Of a stretch of DNA of 35,338 nt, positions 1 through 6,845 are shown in pieces (the stretch's first letter is position 1; every line of letters begins with the position of its first letter). The position numbers were made by a program, and so were the translations under genes. The stretch spans positions 1-35,338 of the forward strand of contig JBBDML010000006.1 in the NCBI GenBank assembly GCA_040878345.1. Direction: 5' to 3'. The notes below the pieces were generated by a model, which ran no database searches, had not been told where the DNA came from, and saw only the letters and a program-made list of their open reading frames with translations. This stretch comes from ZC4RG35 sp040878345 (GTDB taxonomy: Bacteria > Actinomycetota > Acidimicrobiia > Spongiisociales > ZC4RG35).

Positions 1-45
1 TCTGTGCGGATCTGTGACGGAGGGGTTCGCGCGAATCCGCACAGA
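1..45. terminator. Inverted repeat downstream of cofE
   Basis: An 11-bp perfect inverted repeat has arms at 1-11 (TCTGTGCGGAT) and 35-45 (ATCCGCACAGA). An inner palindrome, TTCGCGCGAA, lies at 26-35. It sits just past the stop of minus-strand cofE, so a transcription-end hairpin is possible. The left arm touches the window edge and no T-tract is visible, so a binding site or a longer repeat cut by the edge is equally possible. Confidence 0.35.
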
Positions 46-54
46 AAGGTGGGT

Positions 55-753
55 CTAGCGGAACATGTCCTCTCCTGGCGGCCTGACTAGGTCGCGTCCC
101 CGGCCCTCACCCTCGGGGACCGTGTAACCCCGGACCAGAGCCGCCGGGATCCCCGAAGCCTTGCCCATCACCAGGTCGGCGGCTGCGGCCAGCTCATCGG
201 CGACCGCCACCTCTGTGACCTCGAGCTCATGCCCCATCCAATCCCTGGAGCCCTTGAGGTCGAGGATCGCCGACATCCCGGAGAGACCGATGGCGATGTC
301 GGTGAGCCCGTGACGCCAAGGTCTCCCGAAGGTGTCGGAGATGATCACCGCCAGACCGGGCCCGAACCGTTGCTCGAGTCGCAATCTGATCCGATGCGCC
401 GATCGGTCGGGATCGTCGGGAAGCAGGATCAGGGTTCCAGGCTCGGCGTTTGACCGATCCACTCCCGCATTGGCACAGATGAAGCCGTGCTTGGTCTCGG
501 CGATGATCAGGTCACCACGGCGACGGACGATGGCCACCGCCTCCGACTCGACGAGCATCCTCTTGAACAGCCGCTCGTCACCGACCACCTCCCTGACCGC
601 CCCCTCCGACTTGGAGACGATCTTGTGGGTGACCACCACGACGTCCCCGGCGGTCGGAGCCAACGGCTCCAAGGCGGGGATGAGGATGCCGGCGACGTCC
701 TCGCCTGGTTTCACAGCCCCGATGCCAAGGACCGGGTGGACCTCGAGGGTCAT
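55..753 (-). CDS. cofE: Coenzyme F420-0:L-glutamate ligase (CofE/FbiB N-domain)
   Basis: Cytoplasmic GTP-dependent ligase that adds gamma-linked glutamates to F420-0 in the last step of F420 synthesis. The 232 residues carry family signatures: THKIVSKSEG (42-51), GFICANAGVDRSNA (90-103), SDTFGRPWRHG (139-149) and a C-terminal DELAAAADLVMGKASG-type helix (186-201). The length fits the CofE domain alone; the FMN nitroreductase domain fused to it in mycobacterial FbiB is absent. In actinobacteria that domain reduces dehydro-F420-0, so the reduction must be done by another gene if the phosphoenolpyruvate route is used. Its ATG overlaps the cofD stop by 4 nt (ATGA), indicating a coupled cofD-cofE operon. 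Confidence 0.93.
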   Translation of the reverse strand: MTLEVHPVLGIGAVKPGEDVAGILIPALEPLAPTAGDVVVVTHKIVSKSEGAVREVVGDERLFKRMLVESEAVAIVRRRGDLIIAETKHGFICANAGVDRSNAEPGTLILLPDDPDRSAHRIRLRLEQRFGPGLAVIISDTFGRPWRHGLTDIAIGLSGMSAILDLKGSRDWMGHELEVTEVAVADELAAAADLVMGKASGIPAALVRGYTVPEGEGRGRDLVRPPGEDMFR

Positions 754-1658
754 CGGGCGATCATCTCCGACGCCAGTCTCCGGGCGGCGACAACGTCGCC
801 GATGCGGGTGTCAGTGACCATCACCTCGACATCCTCGAGGAGATCCGCATCGTCGGAGTCCTGTCGGTCGATCACGATGGTCCCGATCACGCCGCGATAG
901 GCCTCGACGACGCCCCGATTGCCAGGAGGCAATCCCAGGGACGCCATCACCCGGTCGGCAGGGCCCTTGAGGGCGAGCCCACCGAACAGGGGGCTCACTG
1001 CCATCACGCTGGGATGTGACGCCACCGCCTGACGGATCGGGGGGATGGCCAGGACGGGCCATATCGAGAGCGGCGGGTTGGACGGTGCGATCACCACCAG
1101 GTCAGATGACTGTATGGCCTCGAGGACGCCGGGAGCCGAGGTCGCGGACTCGGATCCCCGATAGCGGATCTCCAGCACCCGGTCACGGTTCCCCCGAATC
1201 ACGAAGTAGTCCTGAAACGAGGTCCACCCATCGGAGAGCCGCACCTCGGTTCGCAGGACGTCGTCGGTGGCAGGCAGGACCGCCGCACCCACCTCGAAGG
1301 CTTTGGCCAGAGCTCCGGTTACCACCGAGAGCGGCTGCTCCCCGGAAGCGAGCAGGTTTGTCCGCTGCAGGTTCAGGGCGAGATCCAGGTCCCCGAGCCG
1401 GAACCGGTTGTCGGCTCCGAAACGGCCCAGCTCGGTGTTGGCCGCGAAGCTGTCGCCCGACCGTCCCCACCCTTCCGGGCCCTCGACACCGGCCAGTGTG
1501 TATATGACGGTGTCGATGTCGGGCGAGACATGGAGACCATGGATCGTCTCGTCATCACCCACGTTCACGACAACCGTCAAGTCGACCTCGGGGCAAGCGG
1601 CGAGACCTCGAGCCATGCGGGCGCCACCGACCCCGCCAGAGAGCTCAACGACTCTCAT
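750..1658 (-). CDS. cofD: 2-phospho-L-lactate transferase (CofD/FbiA)
   Basis: Transfers the phospholactyl (or, in actinobacteria, phosphoenolpyruvyl) group from its guanosine-diphosphate donor to the deazaflavin Fo, giving (dehydro-)F420-0. The 302-residue protein starts with the nucleotide-binding GGVGGA (8-13), followed by VNVGDD (32-37), SPDIDTVIYTLAG (45-57) with the conserved aspartates, and APSNPPLSIWPVL (191-203). Length and motif order match the family. It is first in the cofD-cofE pair and divergent from the glycosyltransferase gene, with only 54 bp between start codons. The donor in this organism cannot be read from sequence. Confidence 0.93.
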   Translation of the reverse strand: MRVVELSGGVGGARMARGLAACPEVDLTVVVNVGDDETIHGLHVSPDIDTVIYTLAGVEGPEGWGRSGDSFAANTELGRFGADNRFRLGDLDLALNLQRTNLLASGEQPLSVVTGALAKAFEVGAAVLPATDDVLRTEVRLSDGWTSFQDYFVIRGNRDRVLEIRYRGSESATSAPGVLEAIQSSDLVVIAPSNPPLSIWPVLAIPPIRQAVASHPSVMAVSPLFGGLALKGPADRVMASLGLPPGNRGVVEAYRGVIGTIVIDRQDSDDADLLEDVEVMVTDTRIGDVVAARRLASEMIAR

Positions 1659-1672
1659 CGGTCCGGTTGTTA

Positions 1673-1701
1673 TTGCTCAGCGTCGTCCTCGGGTTCACAA
1701 T
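1673..1701 (+). promoter_or_regulatory. Candidate promoter of the GT2 gene
   Basis: TTGCTC (1673-1678) and CACAAT (1696-1701) are separated by 17 bp in the short gap between the divergent cofD and GT2 starts. The -10 box ends 11 bp before the ATG at 1713, so any leader would be very short. The -35 match is weak. Confidence 0.35.
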
Positions 1702-1712
1702 GTGCCTCCCGC

Positions 1713-4457
1713 ATGACAGCACCCTCCGTTCCGCAGGCCGCGGACACCCCAGAAGACCAGGTGGTTGCCCTCGCGCCCCGGGTGAGGGTCCTGCTCACCA
1801 TTGTGGAAGGGGCTGACCTTGCTGCGGCTCTCGCTGTCGTCGGGCGCCAAGTGTATGACCCGGCGCCGGAGGTGGTGATCGTGGGCGCCGCCGGTGAGAT
1901 CCCGGAGGGCTATCTGTCGGCTCCGGCTCTGGAGAAGGCCATCAATGAGACCGACGAGAAGACCGACTACCTCTGGATCCTCCACTCCGACGCCAGGCCA
2001 AGACCGGACGCCCTGTCTGCCTTGGTGACAGAGGTCGGCCGGAACCAGGCCTCGTTGGGCGGCTCGAAGCTGTTGGTGGCGGGCTCTCGCGACGAATTGG
2101 AGTCCGTGGGCAGCGCCACGGACGTCTTCGGCGAGCCCTACTCCGGGTTGGAGGAAGGTGAGATCGATCTCCAGCAGTACGACGTGGTCCGTGAGGTTGC
2201 CTTTGTGAGATCAGCCTCGATGCTGGTGAGACGTGACCTGGCCCAGGGACTACGGGGCCTGGACGATCTACTCCCCCCGATCGCCGCCGGCCTCGACTTC
2301 TCACAGAGGGGTCGGCTGGCGGGGGGCAAGGTGATCAGCATCCCCTCGTCCGAGGTGTATCACCAGGGACGCTGCAATGAGGGCCTGGGCGGATGGAGGG
2401 AGCAGGCCGGTCGGCTTCGGGCGATGCTCACCGCCTATCGCCCGCTGACACTCCTCTGGGTTGTCCCTTATGACTTCCTGGTGTCGATCGTCGACTCCTT
2501 GTTCAATCTCCTCCTGCTGCGATGGCGACCAGGAGCGCGGCATCTTCTCTCGTGGGCGTGGAACTTCTATCACCTGCCTTCGACGCTGAGACTTCGCCAC
2601 GGCTTCAAGCCGGTGAGAGTGGCCGGAGACGAGGAGCTATTCAGGTTCCAGGCCAGAGGCTCGGTACGGCTTCGCGAGATCGGTTCGGAGATCGCCTCGA
2701 GGGCCCTCTCGCTGTTCGACGACGACCAGGCGTTGGCACGGAGGACCAGGAGGGTCTGGACCTCACCGGGAATATGGGGCGCCATTGTCGGGGTGGCCGT
2801 CGCCATGTTCGCCGCCAGGTCCCTCATCTTCAGCGGGATACCTGACACCGGGTTCGGCTTCCCTTTCGAGGCACCCCTGGTCGCCTTTGATCGGTGGTTC
2901 GCCGGATGGAATGACGCCGGGCTGGGGTCGGCTTCCGCGGTTCATCCCTCGACCGTGGTCAATGCCGCGGTCTCCGCCCTCTTCGTTGGCGCCGAGGGTG
3001 CGGCTCGGAGTGTCTTCACGATGGCCCTGGGTGTGATCGGGATCGCCGGGATGGGTCGTCTCGGCGGTCGCTATGGCCTGAGGGGGCCGGGTCGCTACCT
3101 GGCCGGTCTTGTCCTTCTGGCGGGGCCCGGCACCGCCGTCCTCACCGAACGCGGCTCCTGGACTGGTCTGGCGGCCGCCGCCTTTCTGCCATGGGCGGTG
3201 CGGGCGGTGCTCGCCCGGGACCCGGAAGAGAAGCCGCCGTCGATCGGCGAATTCGGGTGGGCCTTTCTCCTCGGTGTCGCCCTGGCCGCCTTCTCTCCGC
3301 TCTTGGTGATCATCCCTCTCATCGTCGTACTCGGCTCTCCACCCTCGGTCGGGCGGCCTCGACGACTGCTGCTCTCACTCGCCTGCCTGATGGCAGTTGT
3401 GGTCGCAGTCCCCTTCCTGGTGGGCGATCCGGGCTGGTTGCTCGACCCCGACCGCCGTCTTTACGCCCTCCCGGATGCCTTGTGGCCGGTGCTGGTCGGC
3501 GTCGGGGCTCTGCCACTCTTCCTCTTGGAGACGAAATGGCGTTGGTTGGGGGCCGGAGGCGCCATCCTCTCCCTGGTCTGCCTGATCGCCCCTCGATTAC
3601 CCGTGGGTGGCCCGGGTGTTGAGGAGGCGCTGCTGGTGACGGCGTCATTCGGCGCCGCCTTCGTGGTCGCCGCTGGACTGGATGCGATTGCTCTCGAGCC
3701 GGGGCGCCTGATGGCGGTCGTGGCGTCCGCGGCCATACTCGTTCTCTCCATCGGCTCGCTTGCCAACGGTCGTTATGGGCTCTCGGCAGGGGGTGTCAAC
3801 GACAGGCTCGGATTCAGCGCTGCCCTTGCCGGCCCTTCGGGACCGGGTCGGATCCTCATGGCGTCGACAACTCGAAATGACATCCCGGGCGAAGCCCGAA
3901 GCGGGCCCGGATTCTGGTACAGGGTGGTCGACGGATCGATGATGACCGCCGACGAGGTATGGCTGCCGGCCGCGGAAGAAGGTGACCGGCGTCTAGAGGA
4001 GGCGCTCGTGGCCATTGCCGCTGGAGACGAGCTCCGTCCGGGGCGGCTCCTCTCCGAGTTCGCCATCGACTGGGTGGTGCTCGACGGTCCGCCATTCCGC
4101 CTCGACGACGCCCTGACCGCGCAGCTCGATCTGGTGCCCACACCTCTCGATCCCGAATCGCGCGTCTTCGAGAACCTGGCGGGCCGGCCGATCGCCGACG
4201 CAGGCGACGAGTCATGGGCGCGAGGCGGAACCGGCTTTGGAGGAGAGCCCACCTTGATCCCGGTCCGACTGGCGGTGAACTACTCCGACGGCTGGGGCCC
4301 TGAAGCCGCCGAATTCGACTGGGCAATGGAGGTCGACGGCTCGGAGGGGAGTGCCCGTTATCGGGGCTCCACGGGCGAGATGGCCCTCCCTGTGGCTACC
4401 GCTGCGCTCCTGCTCGGGGCTTTGGTGTTGATGGGCGTGGGACGGGCCCGGCGATGA
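1713..4457 (+). CDS. Large membrane GT2 glycosyltransferase
   Basis: Probable envelope polysaccharide glycosyltransferase with a cytosolic GT-A domain fused to a polytopic membrane region. The start at 1713 gives 914 aa; a longer frame back to 1530 would overlap cofD and encodes non-family sequence. Residues 23-220 form the GT2 domain: VRVLLTIVEG near 24, the acidic motif HSDARP (91-96), and DFSQRG...AGG...VYH (195-217), typical of GT2 proteins. Hydrophobic segments run from about 245-270 and then repeatedly from about 354 to 690. A soluble region follows, then a last membrane helix near 890-908. Its stop overlaps the next ATG (ATGA). A large GT2 followed by a DUF5719-type gene near fbiA is a known actinobacterial arrangement. 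The sugar substrate is unknown. Confidence 0.8.
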   Translation: MTAPSVPQAADTPEDQVVALAPRVRVLLTIVEGADLAAALAVVGRQVYDPAPEVVIVGAAGEIPEGYLSAPALEKAINETDEKTDYLWILHSDARPRPDALSALVTEVGRNQASLGGSKLLVAGSRDELESVGSATDVFGEPYSGLEEGEIDLQQYDVVREVAFVRSASMLVRRDLAQGLRGLDDLLPPIAAGLDFSQRGRLAGGKVISIPSSEVYHQGRCNEGLGGWREQAGRLRAMLTAYRPLTLLWVVPYDFLVSIVDSLFNLLLLRWRPGARHLLSWAWNFYHLPSTLRLRHGFKPVRVAGDEELFRFQARGSVRLREIGSEIASRALSLFDDDQALARRTRRVWTSPGIWGAIVGVAVAMFAARSLIFSGIPDTGFGFPFEAPLVAFDRWFAGWNDAGLGSASAVHPSTVVNAAVSALFVGAEGAARSVFTMALGVIGIAGMGRLGGRYGLRGPGRYLAGLVLLAGPGTAVLTERGSWTGLAAAAFLPWAVRAVLARDPEEKPPSIGEFGWAFLLGVALAAFSPLLVIIPLIVVLGSPPSVGRPRRLLLSLACLMAVVVAVPFLVGDPGWLLDPDRRLYALPDALWPVLVGVGALPLFLLETKWRWLGAGGAILSLVCLIAPRLPVGGPGVEEALLVTASFGAAFVVAAGLDAIALEPGRLMAVVASAAILVLSIGSLANGRYGLSAGGVNDRLGFSAALAGPSGPGRILMASTTRNDIPGEARSGPGFWYRVVDGSMMTADEVWLPAAEEGDRRLEEALVAIAAGDELRPGRLLSEFAIDWVVLDGPPFRLDDALTAQLDLVPTPLDPESRVFENLAGRPIADAGDESWARGGTGFGGEPTLIPVRLAVNYSDGWGPEAAEFDWAMEVDGSEGSARYRGSTGEMALPVATAALLLGALVLMGVGRARR

Positions 4458-5737
4458 GGTATCTGGCCCTATTGGCCATCGCAGGGCTGGTGGCGGGGTC
4501 GTTTTACCTCGGCGACCCCATGGCGCCGGACCCCGGAGACCTCCCGGCGATCCATCACTCGCTGTACGCGGTGTGCCCGGTCGAGGAGGGCGGGGGCAGG
4601 ACCACCGAGCTCACCACCCTGTCCACCGATCAGGGCCCGGTTCAGTTGACCCTCTTTCACGGCGGGCAGACGGCTGGCAGCATCGGGGTCTCGATCGGGT
4701 CCTCCGGATCCAATGTGATCCCTGTGATCGACGTCGCCGCGGTGGGCACTGTTGGCGGACTGGTGGAGATCCCCGGTGGTGACTCGGCAGTGGCCTCAGT
4801 GATGAGAGGTGCGACGTCGCTGACGGCTGAATCGTGCGCATCGTCGACCTCCGCTCAGACCTACCTCACCGGCGGGGTCTCCGCCGAGGAGCGAAGTTTC
4901 GTGGTCCACTTGATGAACCCATTCGCCGGGGAGGCAGTCGTAGACCTCACGGTGACCTCTGAGGTGGGTCTCGAGTCGAATGACCAGTTCAACGCAGTGA
5001 TCGTCCCCTCTCGGTCATCGACACTCGTCGACCTGTCCCAGATCACACCCGGCCGGGAGCGGCTCTCGGTGCGGATCGACACCACCGCCGGGAGGGTCAT
5101 CGCCGTTGGTCGTCAGAGCGGGAACGGTGACACGGCCACCTGGAACGCGGTGGGGGCTGCCACCGATTGGCTCGTCCCGGTCCCCACCGCTGATCAGCCG
5201 GGCAGAGTGCTGGTCGGGAACCCATCCAGCACCGACGTCGAGTATCAGATCGACGCCTACGGACCGGGTGGTTTTGGGGAGGCCGTCGTCTCGGACTCGA
5301 TCCCGCCCGGGGGCCAGGCCGTCATCGATCTGTCCACTCTCCTGGAAGGGGTGACACAAGCCGTGCGCGTGATCGCGACGGCCCCAGTGGTTGCCACCCT
5401 CTGGAGCGAGGGCCCCACAAACCTCGGGGTCACCAACGGGTCCCCGTTGCCTGCGGGGCGATGGTTGGTGGCTGGGTCTCTCCTCACAGGTATCGAGTCG
5501 GGCCGGGTCGTGATCTTCAACCCCGGCCTGGAAGACGCCGCCATCCAGGTCCAGTCCATGCGGGGGGGCGGTGCGGAGAGGGCCCTGCTAGTGCCGGCGG
5601 AGAGCGTCATCGAGCTGGCACTGGAGACGGCCGACGGCTTCCTCGTCGAAGCCTCCGTCCCGGTGGTCGTCATCCTCTCCTCCCTGGGCGCGGGTCCGGG
5701 CGCCCTCACCCTGGGAGTTCCCCTGGCCGATGAATGA
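4454..5737 (+). CDS. DUF5719-like membrane-anchored exported protein
   Basis: 427 aa with an N-terminal hydrophobic helix (about 3-20) acting as signal anchor. The rest is an extracytoplasmic, beta-rich region of repeated short V/T/S-rich strands with almost no lysine and few cysteines. It resembles the DUF5719 family encoded next to GT2 enzymes and fbiA in actinobacteria, whose function is unknown. It overlaps the upstream glycosyltransferase by 4 nt and the downstream thioredoxin-like gene by 8 nt, so the three are probably made together and may act at the same envelope site. The family assignment is from overall appearance and context. Confidence 0.65.
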   Translation: MRYLALLAIAGLVAGSFYLGDPMAPDPGDLPAIHHSLYAVCPVEEGGGRTTELTTLSTDQGPVQLTLFHGGQTAGSIGVSIGSSGSNVIPVIDVAAVGTVGGLVEIPGGDSAVASVMRGATSLTAESCASSTSAQTYLTGGVSAEERSFVVHLMNPFAGEAVVDLTVTSEVGLESNDQFNAVIVPSRSSTLVDLSQITPGRERLSVRIDTTAGRVIAVGRQSGNGDTATWNAVGAATDWLVPVPTADQPGRVLVGNPSSTDVEYQIDAYGPGGFGEAVVSDSIPPGGQAVIDLSTLLEGVTQAVRVIATAPVVATLWSEGPTNLGVTNGSPLPAGRWLVAGSLLTGIESGRVVIFNPGLEDAAIQVQSMRGGGAERALLVPAESVIELALETADGFLVEASVPVVVILSSLGAGPGALTLGVPLADE

Positions 5738-6092
5738 CACCACGACTCGACTGGTGGTCGTTGCCGCCTGCGCGGTCCTGGTGGCACTGGTCTGGTGGTT
5801 GGCCCGGAGGCGGTCGGTGGCCGTCAGCCGATCATTTGGGCAAACCGGTCTCCCGGCTGGGGTCTATCTCCTCTCATCGACTGACTGCGTCGAGTGCTCG
5901 GCTGCCCGGGACATCATCACCGACCTGGTGGGGGTGGACGGGTTTCGTGAGGTGGCCTGGGAGACCCAACCCGGGCTGTTCGAGGAGCTCGGAGTCGGGC
6001 AGGTGCCGAGCACACTGGTGGTGACCGAAGATGGGGCCGCTCGTTGGTACCCCGGAGTCCCCGCCGAGAAGCTCCGACCCGGCAATCCTTGA
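5730..6092 (+). CDS. Membrane-tethered thioredoxin-like protein
   Basis: 120 aa with one N-terminal transmembrane helix (about 7-25) followed by RRR, then a compact thioredoxin-fold domain. The CXXC is C53-V-E-C56 and the cis-proline is in VPST (P93). The CVEC dipeptide is not the usual CGPC, so redox potential and role cannot be inferred. With arginines directly after the helix, the domain could lie on the cytoplasmic side. Start at 5730 overlaps the DUF5719-like gene by 8 nt. It is short for a full thioredoxin (about 80 aa after the helix), lacking the last helix. Confidence 0.65.
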   Translation: MNDTTTRLVVVAACAVLVALVWWLARRRSVAVSRSFGQTGLPAGVYLLSSTDCVECSAARDIITDLVGVDGFREVAWETQPGLFEELGVGQVPSTLVVTEDGAARWYPGVPAEKLRPGNP

Positions 6093-6111
6093 ATCGGCTA
6101 GCCCCGACTCC

Positions 6112-6117
6112 TAGCGT
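6112..6117 (+). promoter_or_regulatory. -10-like box TAGCGT before DUF3499 gene
   Basis: TAGCGT ends 7 bp before the ATG at 6125. The same spacing of a TAnnnT hexamer to a start codon recurs at rph, hmgL, pdxH and comF, which suggests leaderless transcription. No clear -35 box is visible. Confidence 0.4.
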
Positions 6118-6124
6118 GCCGCTG

Positions 6125-6346
6125 ATGACTGTCGGCTGTGCCCGGTGCGGGTCTCCCGCCGCCTCCGTGATGACCTTCGCCTATCCGGAGAGCTCGGTGT
6201 GGCTCGATGACCTCCGCGATGCGGTTGAGCCCTATGGCTATGCGCTGTGCGCCGACCACGGCGACCGTATGACGCCCCCGCAAGGCTGGACGCTCACCGA
6301 CCGTCGCGCTCTCAGCCGGCTGTTCGCCCCCGTCCACGTGGCCTGA
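6125..6346 (+). CDS. DUF3499 family small zinc-site protein
   Basis: 73 aa, function unknown. It has C5-x2-C8 near the N-terminus and C42-x2-H45 in LCADHGDR, a likely single zinc site, followed by a TPPQGW segment typical of DUF3499. DUF3499 genes are conserved in actinobacteria close to fbiA, phosphomannomutase and the SIS-domain isomerase, which is the arrangement here. The start at 6125 was chosen because the family begins just before the first CxxC; an upstream extension to 6044 overlaps the thioredoxin-like gene. Its TGA overlaps the next ATG by 1 nt. Confidence 0.75.
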   Translation: MTVGCARCGSPAASVMTFAYPESSVWLDDLRDAVEPYGYALCADHGDRMTPPQGWTLTDRRALSRLFAPVHVA

Positions 6347-6624
6347 TGGCCCTGGACCGCGATCTGCTCGACGCGGTCAAGGACCTCGACGCACACGATC
6401 TCCGGCGCCTCCAGATCCTCACCCGCGCCCAATTGGAGCGCTCGACCCCTGCCGGTTCGTCTGCGGAGCCCAAAGTGAGCCTCAGACATCAAATGGTGCG
6501 ATGCGGGAAGCCAGGCTGCTCCAAGTGCCCCCATGGGCCCTACTGGTACGCCTATTGGACCGAGGACGGGAAGCGCAAGAGCAGGTACGTCGGGCGCCTC
6601 CTCGATGAGGAGGCGTTGTCCTAA
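6346..6624 (+). CDS. DUF6788-like protein with CGKPGC...GPYWYAYW motif
   Basis: 92 aa. A helical N-terminal half is followed by a compact cysteine/aromatic motif: C53, C58 and C61 within CGKPGCSKCPHGPYWYAYW, then basic GKRKSRYVGR. This pattern looks like the DUF6788 family, which is often found in mobile or plasmid regions and has no known function. The basic, zinc-knuckle-like segment would suit nucleic-acid binding, but that is inference. It starts within the DUF3499 stop (TGATG), so it appears translationally coupled to it. Confidence 0.6.
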   Translation: MALDRDLLDAVKDLDAHDLRRLQILTRAQLERSTPAGSSAEPKVSLRHQMVRCGKPGCSKCPHGPYWYAYWTEDGKRKSRYVGRLLDEEALS

Positions 6625-6641
6625 AGGACGGCCCCGGTACT

Positions 6642-6845
6642 ATGGCCGCTGCCGACCCTCCAAACATGATGGACTGCCCAAGCTGCTCTCAATCCGAAGT
6701 CCTCGAGATCGATCACGTCCTCCCCGACGGTATCGAGGTCCGATTCTTCTGGTGCCACTCCTGCGAGGAGAAGTGGTGGAATCGTGACGGTGTTGAGATC
6801 GACGTGGCCCAGGTGTTGGAGATAGTCCGGCAGAATCGGGAGTGA
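6642..6845 (+). CDS. Small zinc-ribbon protein
   Basis: 67 aa (or 59 if it starts at the ATG at 6666). Two knuckles, C12-x2-C15 and C38-x2-C41, are 22 residues apart around a beta-hairpin, a typical zinc ribbon, followed by a short acidic helix. No enzymatic domain is present; function unknown. A TACTAT hexamer at 6638-6643 overlaps the first ATG. If that is a -10 box, the downstream ATG at 6666 is the real start. The stop overlaps the GTG of the next gene (GTGA). Confidence 0.65.
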   Translation: MAAADPPNMMDCPSCSQSEVLEIDHVLPDGIEVRFFWCHSCEEKWWNRDGVEIDVAQVLEIVRQNRE

